From NCBI RefSeq assembly GCF_003952505.1, contig NZ_CP034450.1, positions 5,332,001 to 5,396,000 of the forward strand: a stretch of DNA of 64,000 bases, written 5' to 3'. The notes beneath the pieces were generated by a model that had not been told where the DNA came from, did no database searches, and saw nothing but the letters and a program-made list of their open reading frames with translations. A program made the translations under genes and the position numbers. This stretch comes from Mesorhizobium sp. M4B.F.Ca.ET.058.02.1.1 (GTDB taxonomy: Bacteria; Pseudomonadota; Alphaproteobacteria; Rhizobiales; Rhizobiaceae). This document shows, piece after piece, positions 53,332 through 62,901 of this stretch. The first letter of the stretch is position 1. Each line of letters opens with the position of its first letter.

Positions 53332-54246
53332 ATGAAATTTCTCTGGGACTCGGCTGCCGGCCTGCTGGTCGTCACCGGCAGCCTGCTCGGCCTGACGCTG
53401 CCGTTCGGCAAGCTGGCGACGGCGGCCGGTGTGCCGGCCATGGTCTGGGCCTTCGTCATCTCGCTCGGCGCCGGCGGCGTGCTGTTGCTGGCGCTTCTTT
53501 TGCGCGGCGAGCGTATTCGGCTGACGGCACACAGGCTGCGCTATTTCTTCATCACCGCGGCAGTGTCCTATGCCTTCCCCAATTTGTTGATGTTCTCGGC
53601 CATTCCGCATCTCGGCGCCGGTTACACCGGCATCATGTTCACGCTGTCGCCGGTCGTCACGCTGGTGTTCTCGATCCTACTCGGCGTCAGGCGGCCGAAT
53701 CTGCTCGGTGTCGTCGGCATCGCCGTCGGCTTCGTCGGTGCGGTGATGGTAGCGGTCACGCGCGGCGAGGCCGGCCAGCCGGCCGAGTTCTTCTGGGTGG
53801 CGGTCGGGCTGCTGATCCCGGTCAGCCTCGCCGCCGGCAATATCTACCGCACCGTCGACTGGCCCGAAGAGACCGGTCCGATCGAGCTTGCCGTCGGCAG
53901 CCATCTGGCCTCGGCCACGCTGCTGCTGGCAGGCATTCTGGCCTTGCTGGGCAAGAGCGCATTTGTCCCGCTCAGCGGCGTGCCGCTGGTGGTCGCCGGC
54001 CAGGTGGCGTCGGCCTCGGCGATGTTTGCCTTCTTCTTCCGCCTGCAGGCGGTCGGCGGCCCGGTCTATCTCAGCCAGATCGGCTACGTCGCGGCTGCTG
54101 TCGGCCTGTTCGCCGGCACGATCTTCCTTGGCGAGCACTACCAGTTGCTGACCTGGATGGGTGCGATGATCATCACCGCTGGCGTGTTCATCACCACCAG
54201 GGCGCAGAGCCAGACCAGTGCCAGGCTGCAGGGTCAGGCAGCGTGA
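53332..54246 (+). CDS. EamA/DMT family transporter, MarR-linked
   Basis: A 304-residue ten-helix protein with two EamA repeats. Segments SLLGLTLPFGKLATAAGVPA, LGAGYTGIMFTLSPVVTLVF and IFLGEHYQLLTWMGAMIITA are typical. It is probably an exporter of a metabolite or drug whose gene is switched by the divergent MarR. It is a distinct protein from the EamA at 26670-27581, not a close duplicate. Its 3' end faces ubiG. Confidence 0.88.
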   Translation: MKFLWDSAAGLLVVTGSLLGLTLPFGKLATAAGVPAMVWAFVISLGAGGVLLLALLLRGERIRLTAHRLRYFFITAAVSYAFPNLLMFSAIPHLGAGYTGIMFTLSPVVTLVFSILLGVRRPNLLGVVGIAVGFVGAVMVAVTRGEAGQPAEFFWVAVGLLIPVSLAAGNIYRTVDWPEETGPIELAVGSHLASATLLLAGILALLGKSAFVPLSGVPLVVAGQVASASAMFAFFFRLQAVGGPVYLSQIGYVAAAVGLFAGTIFLGEHYQLLTWMGAMIITAGVFITTRAQSQTSARLQGQAA

Positions 54247-54274
54247 GCTCCGAGATCGATGCCGAGGAGATCGC

Positions 54275-55024
54275 TCAGACCGATCCCTTTTCGGCCAGCA
54301 CCATGTAGTTGACGTCCATGTCCTTCGACCGCTGCCAGCGGTCGGCCAGCGGATGGTAGACGACGCCGGTGCGGTCGATGATGGTCAGGCCGGCAGCACC
54401 AAGCGCCTTTTCCAGTTCTTCCGGCCGCACCAACTTGCCGAACTGGTGTGTGCCGCGCGGCAGCCAGCGCAGCACATATTCGGCGCCGATGATGGCAAGG
54501 CCGAGCGCCTTCAGCGTGCGGTTGATGGTGGCGACGAACATGATGCCGCCGGGCTTGACCATCTGGCCGCATTTGGCGACGAACAGGTCGATGTCGGCGA
54601 CGTGCTCCACCACTTCCATGTTGAGGATGACGTCGAATGTCTCGCCGGCGTCGGCGAGGTCCTCCGCCGTCGTGGCGCGGTAGTCGACACTGACGCCGAC
54701 CTCGGCCGCATGCAGCTTTGCCACCTCGATGTTGGTGACGGAAGCGTCGGCGCCGACCACTTCGGCGCCGAGCCTGGCCATCGGCTCGCACAAAAGCCCG
54801 CCGCCGCAGCCGATGTCGAGAAAACGCAGGCCCTCGAACGGCCGCGCCGCGCGCGGATCGCGGCCAAAGCGTGCCGCCACCTGGTCGCGGATGTAGGCAA
54901 GCCGGACCGGATTGAACTTGTGCAGCGGCCTGAATTTGCCGTTCGGGTTCCACCATTCAGCGGCAAGCGCGGAGAAGCGTTCCACTTCTCCGGCATCGAT
55001 CGTCGACCGTCGGGGTTCTGACAT
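54275..55024 (-). CDS. ubiG: Ubiquinone biosynthesis O-methyltransferase
   Basis: A 249-residue enzyme that carries out both O-methylations of ubiquinone synthesis. SAM motif I is [20 protein letters not shown], and the UbiG-specific [20 protein letters not shown] is near the amino end. C-terminal [18 protein letters not shown] and [11 protein letters not shown] also fit. The start at 55024 is standard; the 55141 in-frame start is rejected. It is transcribed away from lysC, the common rhizobial layout. Confidence 0.95.
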   Translation of the reverse strand: MSEPRRSTIDAGEVERFSALAAEWWNPNGKFRPLHKFNPVRLAYIRDQVAARFGRDPRAARPFEGLRFLDIGCGGGLLCEPMARLGAEVVGADASVTNIEVAKLHAAEVGVSVDYRATTAEDLADAGETFDVILNMEVVEHVADIDLFVAKCGQMVKPGGIMFVATINRTLKALGLAIIGAEYVLRWLPRGTHQFGKLVRPEELEKALGAAGLTIIDRTGVVYHPLADRWQRSKDMDVNYMVLAEKGSV

Positions 55025-55189
55025 GGGGCGGGTCTCCTCGAACGCTAGGAAGTCGGTTGCCGGGCCGCGAATGTCAAGGCGGCTTTTCTCGACAGCTGCC
55101 ATACCGATGCGCGGCGGCGCATCTGGTGACGCCGGCCACATCCTTCAGTCGCGGCAGCTTGGCCGTCGGTCGGCAGGCGCGACGGCGGG

Positions 55190-55486
55190 TCAACTGGCGA
55201 GCGCGACCGCCAGGTGCTTCATGTCGACGCTGGCGGGATCGATGGCACGCATGGCGTCGCAATCGCCGATCTCCGCCATGATCCGGCCGGCGGCGGCAAG
55301 CGCCTGCTCGCGGCTTTGCCAGCGCACCAGATCGACCCAGCCGCCGTTGTCCTGCCTGGCCAGGCAGCGGCTGAGGAAACCGGGCTGCCGCGTCAGCCAG
55401 TCGCTGAGCAGGCCGTTGCCGGCGACAAAGCCCGCTTCGGTTCCGGGCTTCAACCGGAAGGTGACGATTTCCAGGGTCTCGGCCAT
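55190..55486 (-). CDS. Antibiotic-biosynthesis-monooxygenase-like (ABM fold) protein
   Basis: A 98-residue protein of the dimeric alpha-beta barrel (ABM-like) superfamily: TLEIVTFRLKPGTEAGFVAG and QPGFLSRCLARQDNGGWVDL fit the fold. A function cannot be assigned; relatives include monooxygenases and stress proteins. It lies between ubiG and lysC, on the strand of ubiG. Confidence 0.72.
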   Translation of the reverse strand: MAETLEIVTFRLKPGTEAGFVAGNGLLSDWLTRQPGFLSRCLARQDNGGWVDLVRWQSREQALAAAGRIMAEIGDCDAMRAIDPASVDMKHLAVALAS

Positions 55487-55637
55487 CTATCCTCCTCGTT
55501 GTCGGGCTTCCAGGTTCATCTATCGCATGACCTGGTGCTCAAATCTGTCAGCAACCCCGATATTTTCAATGCGAATCGTTGTTGCGCGCCATGCTTGCGA
55601 AATCCTGATCATTTGGCTAAGGAGGCCGCGCATTCAG

Positions 55638-55664
55638 CACCCGGCCTTGGCCGGCGTGTTTTTT
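55638..55664 (+). promoter_or_regulatory. Terminator-like hairpin in the lysC leader (possible attenuator)
   Basis: CACCCGGC-CTTG-GCCGGCGTG forms a GC-rich stem with one bulge, followed directly by TTTTTT (55659-55664), 42 bases before the lysC ATG. The gene behind it lies on the other strand, so on the plus strand it can act only on transcripts heading into lysC. It looks like an intrinsic terminator used as an attenuator. I found no lysine riboswitch or obvious lysine-rich leader peptide. Confidence 0.5.
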
Positions 55665-55706
55665 CGGCTCCACGGCCCAGCATCCAGTCAAAGGCATTTC
55701 GTTTCC

Positions 55707-56960
55707 ATGGCGCGCATCGTGATGAAATTCGGCGGAACGTCCGTCGCCGACATCGCCCGCATCCGCAACGTGGCGCGCCATGTCAAACGCGAGGTCGACG
55801 CCGGCCATGAGGTCGCCGTCGTGGTCTCGGCGATGGCCGGCAAGACCAATGAACTGGTCGGCTGGACGCGCGAGGCCTCGCCGATGCACGACGCGCGCGA
55901 ATATGACGCCGTGGTCGCCTCCGGCGAGCAGGTCACGGCCGGCCTGCTGGCGATCACGCTGCAGAACATGGGCGTGCACGCCCGCTCATGGCAGGGCTGG
56001 CAGATCCCGATCAAGACCGACAACGCGCATGGCGCGGCGCGCATCCTCGACATCGACGGCGCCTTCCTGATCAAGCGCTTCGGCGAGGGCCAGGTCGCCG
56101 TCATCGCCGGCTTCCAGGGCATCGGGCCGGACAACCGCATCGCGACGCTGGGCCGCGGCGGCTCCGACACGAGTGCCGTGGCCATCGCGGCGGCGGTCAA
56201 GGCCGACCGCTGCGACATCTACACCGATGTCGACGGCGTCTACACCACCGATCCGCGCATCGAGCCGAAGGCGCGGCGGCTGGCCAAGATTTCCTTCGAG
56301 GAAATGCTCGAAATGGCCTCGCTCGGCGCCAAGGTGCTGCAGGTGCGCTCGGTCGAGCTTGCCATGGTGCACAGGGTGCGTACCTTCGTGCGGTCGTCCT
56401 TCGACGATCCCGACGCGCCCGGAATGGGGGATTTGCTCAATCCGCCCGGAACGCTTATTTGCGACGAGGAAGAGATCGTGGAACAGCAGGTCGTCACCGG
56501 AATTGCCTACGCCAAGGACGAGGCGCAGATTTCGCTGCGCCGCGTCGGCGATCGCCCCGGCGTTGCCGCCGGCATCTTCGGGCCGCTGGCCGAAGCCAAC
56601 ATCAATGTCGACATGATCGTCCAGAACATCTCCGAGGACGGCAAGTTCACCGACATGACCTTCACGGTGCCGTCGGGCGACGTCGACAAGGCGCTTGCGG
56701 TGCTGGAGCGTCTAAAAGCCGATGTCGGCTATGACGTGGTGCAGTCGGAAGCCGGCATGTCGAAGGTGTCGGTCATCGGCATCGGCATGCGCAGCCACGC
56801 GGGTGTCGCCGCCACCGCCTTCAAGGCGCTGGCCGACAAGGCGATCAATATCCGCGCCATCACCACTTCCGAGATCAAGATTTCGATACTGATCGACGGT
56901 CCGTATACCGAATTGGCGGTTCGCACTTTGCATTCCGTCTACGGTCTGGATAAGCAATAG
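55707..56960 (+). CDS. lysC: Aspartate kinase
   Basis: A 417-residue enzyme for the first step of the lysine, threonine and methionine pathway. The kinase domain begins MARIVMKFGGTSVADI, with the aspartate-binding GRGGSDTSAVAIAAA, and is followed by two ACT domains (about 265-417) for feedback control. In the open frame upstream an ATG at 55570 would add a 46-residue extension through the leader hairpin; I reject it because family members start at MARIVMKFGG. Divergent from ubiG and upstream of ptsP. Confidence 0.95.
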   Translation: MARIVMKFGGTSVADIARIRNVARHVKREVDAGHEVAVVVSAMAGKTNELVGWTREASPMHDAREYDAVVASGEQVTAGLLAITLQNMGVHARSWQGWQIPIKTDNAHGAARILDIDGAFLIKRFGEGQVAVIAGFQGIGPDNRIATLGRGGSDTSAVAIAAAVKADRCDIYTDVDGVYTTDPRIEPKARRLAKISFEEMLEMASLGAKVLQVRSVELAMVHRVRTFVRSSFDDPDAPGMGDLLNPPGTLICDEEEIVEQQVVTGIAYAKDEAQISLRRVGDRPGVAAGIFGPLAEANINVDMIVQNISEDGKFTDMTFTVPSGDVDKALAVLERLKADVGYDVVQSEAGMSKVSVIGIGMRSHAGVAATAFKALADKAINIRAITTSEIKISILIDGPYTELAVRTLHSVYGLDKQ

Positions 56961-57041
56961 CAAGACTGAATCAGTTGTTGCGTGAGTGCCGGGCGCGGCG
57001 GAAACTGCGCCGGCAAGGACTCTATTGGAGAAGAAGCCGCG

Positions 57042-59312
57042 ATGCGTGATACGGCCAGTGGCCCGCGCGTTCTGCTGAAGCGGCTCCGCGAGCTCATGCA
57101 GGAGCCGCTGGAGCCGCAGGAGCGGCTCGACCGCATCGTGCGCGACATCGCCTCCAACATGGTCGCCGAGGTGTGCTCGCTCTATGTGCTGCGCGCTGAT
57201 TCGGTTCTCGAGCTCTACGCCACCGAAGGTCTCAATCCGAACGCCGTCCACCTGGCGCAGTTGCGGCTCGGCCAGGGTCTCGTCGGCACCATCGCCGCCA
57301 GCGCACGGCCGCTCAACCTCTCCAACGCGCAGGAGCATCCGGCCTTCGCCTACCTGCCGGAGACCGGCGAAGAGATCTACAACTCCTTCCTCGGCGTGCC
57401 AGTGCTCAGGGCAGGGCGGACGCTTGGCGTGCTCGTGGTGCAGAACAAGACCATGCGCCACTACCGCGACGATGAAGTCGAGGCTCTGGAAACGACGGCA
57501 ATGGTCATCGCCGAGATGATCGCCACCGGCGATCTCGCCAGGCTGACCCGCCCGGGCCTGGAGCTCGACCTGCGCCGCCCCGTCAGCTTCACCGGCCTTT
57601 CCTTCAACGAAGGCGTCGGGCTCGGCCATGTCGTGCTGCACGAACCGCGCATCGTCGTCACTAATTTGTTCAACGAGGACAGCGAGGAGGAAGTCCGCCG
57701 GCTGCAGACCTCGCTCGGCTCGCTCAGGCTCTCCATCGATGACATGCTGGAGCGCCGCGAGGTCGCCTTCGAGGGCGAACACCGCGAGGTGCTCGAAGCC
57801 TATCGCATGTTCGCCAACGACAGCGGCTGGGTGCGCCGGCTGGAGGAGGCGATCCGCAACGGCCTGACGGCGGAAGCGGCGGTGGAGAAGGTGCAGAGCG
57901 ACATGCGCGCCCGCATGCTGCACATGACCGACCCCTATCTGCGCGAGCGGATGAGTGATTTCGATGACCTTGCCAACCGCCTGCTGCGCCAACTGATGGG
58001 GCGCGGGCCGGAGGATGTCGCGGCGTCGCTGCCGAAGGATGCCATCCTCGTCGCCCGCTCGATGGGCGCGGCCGAACTGCTCGACTACCCCAGGGACAAG
58101 CTGCGCGGCGTCGTGCTGGAGGACGGGGCCGCGACCAGCCACGTCGTCATCGTGGCGCGAGCCATGGGCATTCCCGTCGCCGGACAGATGAAGGGCGCCG
58201 TTTCCATGGCGGAAAACGGCGACGCCATCATCGTCGACGGCGAGGAGGGCACGATCCACCTCAGGCCGCAGCCCGACCTCGAAGCCGCCTATGCCGAGAA
58301 GGTGCGCTTCCGCGCGCGGCGGCAGGAGGTCTATCGCGAGCTGCGCAAGAAGCCGTCGGTGACCAAGGACGGTGTTGCTGTCGATCTGCTGATGAATGCC
58401 GGGCTTGCTGTCGACCTGCCGCAGCTTGCCGAGTCGGGCGCGGCCGGAATCGGCTTGTTCCGCACCGAGCTGCAGTTCATGGTCGCCTCGACCTTTCCGC
58501 GCGCCGAGGCGCAGGAGCGGCTCTATCGCGACGTGCTCGATGCCGCGCGCGGCAAGCCGGTGACCTTTCGCACCATCGACATCGGCGGCGACAAGGTGCT
58601 GCCTTACTTCAAGGGGGCGTTGCAGGAGGAGAACCCGGCGCTCGGCTGGCGGGCGATCCGGCTCACCCTCGACCGCCCGGGTCTGCTCAGGACGCAGATC
58701 CGTGCCTTGCTCAAGGCCTGCGGCGGCCGAGAGCTCAAGCTGATGCTGCCGATGGTGACGGAGCTCGGCGAGATCGCGCAGGCGCGCGAGATCATCGACC
58801 GAGAGGTCAGGCACCTGTCGCGCTTTGCACACCATCTGCCGACCAGCTTGAAGCTCGGCGCCATGCTGGAAGTGCCGTCGCTGCTGTTTCAGCTAGACGA
58901 ACTGATGAAGGCGGTGGACTTCGTCTCGGTCGGCTCCAACGACCTGTTCCAGTTCGTCATGGCGGTCGATCGCGGCAACACGCAATTGTCGGACCGCTTC
59001 GACACGCTGTCGGCGCCGTTCCTGCGGGTTCTGAAGACGATCGCCGACGCCGGCGTGCGCAACCACACGCCGGTGACGCTGTGCGGCGAACTGGCCGGAA
59101 AACCCATATCCGCAATGGCGCTGATCGGCCTCGGCTATCGCTCGATCTCGATGTCGCCGGCTTCGATCGGCCCGGTCAAGGCGATGCTGACCGAATTGCC
59201 GCTGGACGAATTGCAAGCCTTCTTCGCCGACAATCTGATGGCGCCGGCGCAGGGGCTGCCGATGCGCGCCCTGCTGCAAGCCTTTGCCGACGACCGCTCG
59301 ATTCCGCTCTAG
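57042..59312 (+). CDS. ptsP: PTS-Ntr enzyme I (phosphoenolpyruvate-protein phosphotransferase)
   Basis: A 756-residue enzyme I of the nitrogen-related phosphotransferase. An N-terminal GAF domain (about 1-165) precedes the PEP-utiliser domains. The phosphohistidine is in DGAATSHVVIVARAMGIPVA, the PEP-binding region in GIGLFRTELQFM, and the C-terminal cysteine in TLCGELAG. It starts the PtsP-NPr-PtsN relay that reports nitrogen state. ATG 57042 follows GGAGAAGAA; the in-frame 56982 start is less likely. It follows lysC by 81 bases. Confidence 0.95.
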   Translation: MRDTASGPRVLLKRLRELMQEPLEPQERLDRIVRDIASNMVAEVCSLYVLRADSVLELYATEGLNPNAVHLAQLRLGQGLVGTIAASARPLNLSNAQEHPAFAYLPETGEEIYNSFLGVPVLRAGRTLGVLVVQNKTMRHYRDDEVEALETTAMVIAEMIATGDLARLTRPGLELDLRRPVSFTGLSFNEGVGLGHVVLHEPRIVVTNLFNEDSEEEVRRLQTSLGSLRLSIDDMLERREVAFEGEHREVLEAYRMFANDSGWVRRLEEAIRNGLTAEAAVEKVQSDMRARMLHMTDPYLRERMSDFDDLANRLLRQLMGRGPEDVAASLPKDAILVARSMGAAELLDYPRDKLRGVVLEDGAATSHVVIVARAMGIPVAGQMKGAVSMAENGDAIIVDGEEGTIHLRPQPDLEAAYAEKVRFRARRQEVYRELRKKPSVTKDGVAVDLLMNAGLAVDLPQLAESGAAGIGLFRTELQFMVASTFPRAEAQERLYRDVLDAARGKPVTFRTIDIGGDKVLPYFKGALQEENPALGWRAIRLTLDRPGLLRTQIRALLKACGGRELKLMLPMVTELGEIAQAREIIDREVRHLSRFAHHLPTSLKLGAMLEVPSLLFQLDELMKAVDFVSVGSNDLFQFVMAVDRGNTQLSDRFDTLSAPFLRVLKTIADAGVRNHTPVTLCGELAGKPISAMALIGLGYRSISMSPASIGPVKAMLTELPLDELQAFFADNLMAPAQGLPMRALLQAFADDRSIPL

Positions 59313-59431
59313 ATTCACGTGAGGGCGGTCTGCAAATGTCGATTTTCTGCGCTTCCGGTGCTCATGTACCTAAATGTACATTCCGCTCCGGTTCTCCAAA
59401 TTCGCCATTTTCGACTCGCCCTGATGTGAAT
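59313..59431. repeat. Long nested palindromic repeat element, third copy
   Basis: A 119-bp self-complementary element starting at the base after the ptsP stop and ending 20 bases before prfA. The outer arms ATTCACGTGAGGGCG and CGCCCTGATGTGAAT pair. The core TTTCTGCGCTTCCGGTGCTC and the tip TGTACCTAAATGTACA match the copies at 28052 and 30608. The tip differs from those copies on both sides, so pairing is kept. Confidence 0.83.
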
Positions 59432-59451
59432 TCGATCGAAGTTCCAAGCCC

Positions 59452-60531
59452 ATGATCAACCTGCCGCGCGACCGCATGGATCAAGTCGTGAAGCGTTTCG
59501 AGATGCTCGAAGCGCAGATGTCGGCCGGGCCGACTGCGGACGCCTATGTCCGGATGGCCTCGGAATACGCCGACATCCAGGAGATGGTAGCCAAGATCCG
59601 GGCGCTGCGCGCAGCCGAGCAGGAACAGGCCGACCTCGAGGCGATGCTCGCCGACAAGGGCACCGATGCCGAGATGCGGGCGCTCGCCGAGGCCGACCTT
59701 CCGCAAGTCGAGGACCGCATCGAGACGTTGCGGAAAGACATCCAGATCCTGCTCCTGCCCAAGGATGCCGCCGACGACAAGAACGCCATTCTGGAAATCC
59801 GCGCCGGCACCGGCGGCGACGAGGCGGCGTTGTTCGCCGGCGACCTGTTTCGCATGTATGAGCGCTACGCCGCCTCGCGCGGCTGGCGCTTCGAAGTGGT
59901 CTCCGCAAGCGACGGCGAGGTCGGCGGCTACAAGGAAATCATCGCCTCGGTGTCGGGCAAAGGCGTGTTCGCGCATCTGAAATTCGAGTCCGGCGTGCAC
60001 CGGGTGCAGCGCGTGCCGGCGACCGAGGCTGGCGGGCGCATCCACACCTCGGCGGCGACCGTCGCCGTGCTGCCGGAAGCGGAGGAGGTCGACATCGAGA
60101 TCCGGGCCGAAGACATCCGCATCGACACGATGCGCGCATCGGGTTCCGGCGGCCAGCACGTCAACACCACCGATTCGGCGGTGCGCATCACCCATTTGCC
60201 GACCGGCATCATGGTGGTGCAGGCGGAAAAGTCACAGCACCAGAACCGGGCGCGCGCCATGCAGATCCTGCGGGCGCGGCTCTATGACCTCGAACGCAGC
60301 AGGGCGGACGAGGAGCGCTCGGAATCGCGCAAGTCGCAGGTTGGCTCGGGCGACCGCTCGGAGCGCATCCGCACCTACAACTTCCCGCAAGGCCGCCTCA
60401 CCGACCACCGCATCAACCTCACTCTCTACAAGCTCGACCGGGTGATGATGGGCGAGCTCGACGAGGTCGTCGACGCGCTGATCTCCGACCACCAGTCGAA
60501 ACTGCTCGCCGACATTGGCCTCGATGGCTGA
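59452..60531 (+). CDS. prfA: Peptide chain release factor 1
   Basis: A 359-residue class I release factor reading UAA and UAG. The GGQ hydrolysis motif is at 233-235 in [17 protein letters not shown]. The length and alphaproteobacterial RF1 features are normal (RNYFPQ-type [15 protein letters not shown] at the end). Its last 8 bases overlap prmC, whose product methylates the GGQ glutamine. Confidence 0.97.
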   Translation: MINLPRDRMDQVVKRFEMLEAQMSAGPTADAYVRMASEYADIQEMVAKIRALRAAEQEQADLEAMLADKGTDAEMRALAEADLPQVEDRIETLRKDIQILLLPKDAADDKNAILEIRAGTGGDEAALFAGDLFRMYERYAASRGWRFEVVSASDGEVGGYKEIIASVSGKGVFAHLKFESGVHRVQRVPATEAGGRIHTSAATVAVLPEAEEVDIEIRAEDIRIDTMRASGSGGQHVNTTDSAVRITHLPTGIMVVQAEKSQHQNRARAMQILRARLYDLERSRADEERSESRKSQVGSGDRSERIRTYNFPQGRLTDHRINLTLYKLDRVMMGELDEVVDALISDHQSKLLADIGLDG

Positions 60532-61402
60532 CATTTTGCCCGGCACGCTCGGGCCGCTGCTGCGGGAGGCGCGGCAACGTCTGGCCGCCGCCGGCGTGGC
60601 CGATCCGACGCTGGATGCCAGGCTGCTCGTCGAGCATTTTTCCGGAACGACCCGCACCCAGGCCATCGCCGAGCCGGCGCGAACCGTGCCGGCGGAGGCG
60701 ATTGTGGCCATCGATGCGGCCCTGCGACGGCGCGTCGCAGGCGAGCCGGTGCACCGAATCCTCGGGTTTCGCGAGTTCTACGGACTGAGGCTATGGCTCT
60801 CGCCGGAGACGCTGGAGCCGCGCCCCGACACCGAGACGTTGGTCGAGGCGATCCTGCCCTTCGCCAAGGCAACGGCGGAGCGGCAAGGCGAATGCCGTAT
60901 CCTCGATCTCGGCACCGGTAGTGGCGCCATCGCGCTGGCGCTGCTTAGCGCCGTTCCCGGCGCTGTCGCGACCGGTGTCGACATAGCCGCGGGTGCGCTG
61001 GCCACAGCCATGCGCAATGCCCGTGACCTGGGGCTCGCCGACCGGTTCGAAACGCTTGAATCCAACTGGTTTGCAAAAGTTTCCGGCAGCTACCATGTAA
61101 TTGCCGCAAACCCTCCCTATATACCTCGGCAAGACATAGGAAATCTGCAGGACGAGGTCCGCGGTTTCGATCCGCATCTGGCGCTTGACGGCGGCGCGGA
61201 CGGTCTGGACCCCTACAGGATCATAGCCGCTGAGGCGGCGGGCTTTCTGGAAACCGAAGGCTTGGTCGTGGTCGAGATCGGCCACACGCAGCGAATCGAA
61301 GTGGCGGACATCTTCACGGCAGCCGGCTATCGGTTGGCCGATAAGTTTCGCGACCTCGGCGGTAACGACAGGGCTCTGGTGTTCGAACGCGCAAAGCCCT
61401 GA
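60524..61402 (+). CDS. prmC: Release factor glutamine methyltransferase
   Basis: A 292-residue enzyme that N5-methylates the GGQ glutamine of release factors. The SAM motif [15 protein letters not shown] and the substrate motif NPPY at 196-199 are intact. The N-terminal helical domain recognises the release factor. ATG 60524 overlaps the end of prfA, giving the classic prfA-prmC coupling; a TTG at 60515 is a less likely start. Confidence 0.96.
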   Translation: MADILPGTLGPLLREARQRLAAAGVADPTLDARLLVEHFSGTTRTQAIAEPARTVPAEAIVAIDAALRRRVAGEPVHRILGFREFYGLRLWLSPETLEPRPDTETLVEAILPFAKATAERQGECRILDLGTGSGAIALALLSAVPGAVATGVDIAAGALATAMRNARDLGLADRFETLESNWFAKVSGSYHVIAANPPYIPRQDIGNLQDEVRGFDPHLALDGGADGLDPYRIIAAEAAGFLETEGLVVVEIGHTQRIEVADIFTAAGYRLADKFRDLGGNDRALVFERAKP

Positions 61403-61704
61403 TGCAGTGCGAAAAAGGGCTTGGCAATGCCCGGGAATGCAGCTAGGGTCAAAGTAGCCGGATGAGACGAAGCAGGCAGTGCTCTTAGCGATTCGGTTTT
61501 CCTTGGAAATAGCTGCCTTCTTGCGCGATCGACGCCAATGCTTCGTGCGGGAATCGTCCGGCAAGTGATGTAACCGGAACAGGATGGCACGTGGCGCCAA
61601 CGCAATTGATGCGGGCGAACGCCGGTGAAGAAACGAAACGGCTGGCTGCATGAGCGCCTCCGTTCGCGAAGAGTTTTCAAAAATTTCACACTGAAGAGAG
61701 TCGA
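61403..61704. other. Intergenic region before the DUF4167 gene
   Basis: 302 bases with no credible gene. It must hold the promoter of the DUF4167 gene and possibly the end of the prmC transcript; a small GGGC-GCCC dyad near 61417-61433 is not followed by T's. GAAGAGAG just before 61705 is the ribosome binding site. I see nothing else I can support. Confidence 0.35.
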
Positions 61705-62679
61705 ATGAGGCCACAACAGCAGAACAGGCGCATGCGCGGTCGCAATAACAATGGCGGCGGCGGTGGCAACAACAACAACCGCAAGGGCCCCAATCCCCTG
61801 ACGCGCAACTACGAGAGCAACGGCCCGGATGTGAAGATCCGCGGATCGGCTCAGCAGATCGCCGAAAAATACGCCGCACTCGCCCGTGACGCGCAAAGCT
61901 CCGGCGACCGGGTGATGGCGGAAAACTATCTTCAGCACGCCGAACACTACAATCGCATCATTGCCGCCGCGCAGGCGCAGATGCCGATCCAGAACGTCCA
62001 GCAGAATCGCGACGATTTCGATGACGACGCGGACGAGGATCGCGACGAGTTCGACACTGTCGGCAACAGCAATGCCGGCGAAGCTCCGGCCGCGGCCGCC
62101 AACCAAGGTGCCGGCCCGCAGCCGGTGATCGAGGGCGAGCTGGCCTTCAATCAGGACAATGGAAACGGCCGCGACAATGGCCAACGCGATGGCCATGGCC
62201 GCGACAATGGCGGGCGCCACCGCGACCGACGCCAAAATGGCGGCTACGGCCAGAACGGCCAGCGCGGCGATTATGGCCAGCGCGGCGAGCATAGCGGCCA
62301 GCGCTTCGACCAGAACCGCCGCAACGAGGCGCCGGCGCTGCCGGAAGCCGCCGCCCAGGCGGAGCCGACCGTGGCCGAGCAGGCGCCCCTGTTCGACAGT
62401 TTTTCGCCGGCGGCCCTCGCGGCCCAGGCAGAGCGCAACGAAGCGGCCGCCGACAATGGCGGCTCGCGCCGTCCGCGCCGTCCACGCCGTTCGCGCGGCA
62501 ATGCCGACGAAGCCAATGCCGACCAGACGGATAGCCAGGCCGAAGCCGGCAGCGGCGATGCGGGCACCGAAGGGGTGAACGCGGCGCCTGCCGAAGCCAG
62601 TGCCGCGCCGTCCGAAGACAATCTGGCCCCGGCCGAAGGCGCGGCCAACGACCCGGTCATTGCCGACGTCAACAACTGA
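61705..62679 (+). CDS. DUF4167 domain protein, low-complexity, probably RNA-associated
   Basis: A 324-residue alphaproteobacterial protein. Residues 1-30 are Arg/Asn/Gly-rich (QQNRRMRGRNNNGGG). The conserved DUF4167 core is about 33-92 (RNYESNGPDVKIRGSAQQIA, then EKYAALARD and ENYLQHAEHYNRI). The remaining 230 residues are disordered, with Asp/Glu, Gln/Asn/Gly and Arg-rich runs (RRPRRPRRSRG). The arginine-glycine character suggests nucleic-acid binding, but the function is unknown. A terminator follows. Confidence 0.88.
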   Translation: MRPQQQNRRMRGRNNNGGGGGNNNNRKGPNPLTRNYESNGPDVKIRGSAQQIAEKYAALARDAQSSGDRVMAENYLQHAEHYNRIIAAAQAQMPIQNVQQNRDDFDDDADEDRDEFDTVGNSNAGEAPAAAANQGAGPQPVIEGELAFNQDNGNGRDNGQRDGHGRDNGGRHRDRRQNGGYGQNGQRGDYGQRGEHSGQRFDQNRRNEAPALPEAAAQAEPTVAEQAPLFDSFSPAALAAQAERNEAAADNGGSRRPRRPRRSRGNADEANADQTDSQAEAGSGDAGTEGVNAAPAEASAAPSEDNLAPAEGAANDPVIADVNN

Positions 62680-62705
62680 TCGAGTCCTGTCTTCAGGTCC
62701 ATCAA

Positions 62706-62735
62706 CGGCGGGGAGAAATCTCCGCCGTTTTCGTT
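62706..62735 (+). terminator. Intrinsic terminator after the DUF4167 gene
   Basis: CGGCGGGGAGA and TCTCCGCCG form a GC-rich stem with a small AA loop, followed by TTTTCGTTT. It starts 27 bases after the stop codon. Confidence 0.82.
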
Positions 62736-62778
62736 TCCGCATGCCTGGAATTTTATCCTTTGACCGATATCAAGGCGT

Positions 62779-62807
62779 CTTGAGAGGCTGGGAGCTACGC
62801 ACCATAT
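62779..62807 (+). promoter_or_regulatory. RpoH (sigma-32) heat-shock promoter for clpB
   Basis: CTTGAG at 62779-62784, 17 bases, CCATAT at 62802-62807. This matches the rhizobial RpoH consensus CTTGAA-N16/17-CCATAT with one mismatch. It lies 95 bases upstream of clpB, a classic RpoH target. Confidence 0.65.
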
Positions 62808-62901
62808 CTCGCGTGAACAGGGATCCGGCTCGAATGGGCGGGTCCGTCACCGTAATCAGATCCGGTGCCGCAAAGCGGGCCGGTGATGGAAGGAGACAGA
62901 T

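Noticed and set aside
54912..55706. N-terminal extension of aspartate kinase back to 54912 or 55570
   Set aside because: The kinase family begins at MARIVMKFGG (55707). The extension would run through ubiG or the terminator-like leader hairpin and has no domain similarity.
55490..55706. Lysine riboswitch before lysC
   Set aside because: No L-box-like conserved helices are recognisable and the space is short. Only a simple terminator-type hairpin is seen.
56712..58835. 707-codon open frame opposite ptsP
   Set aside because: Antisense to a complete ptsP with intact motifs. The peptide is His/Arg/Gln-rich and resembles no protein family.
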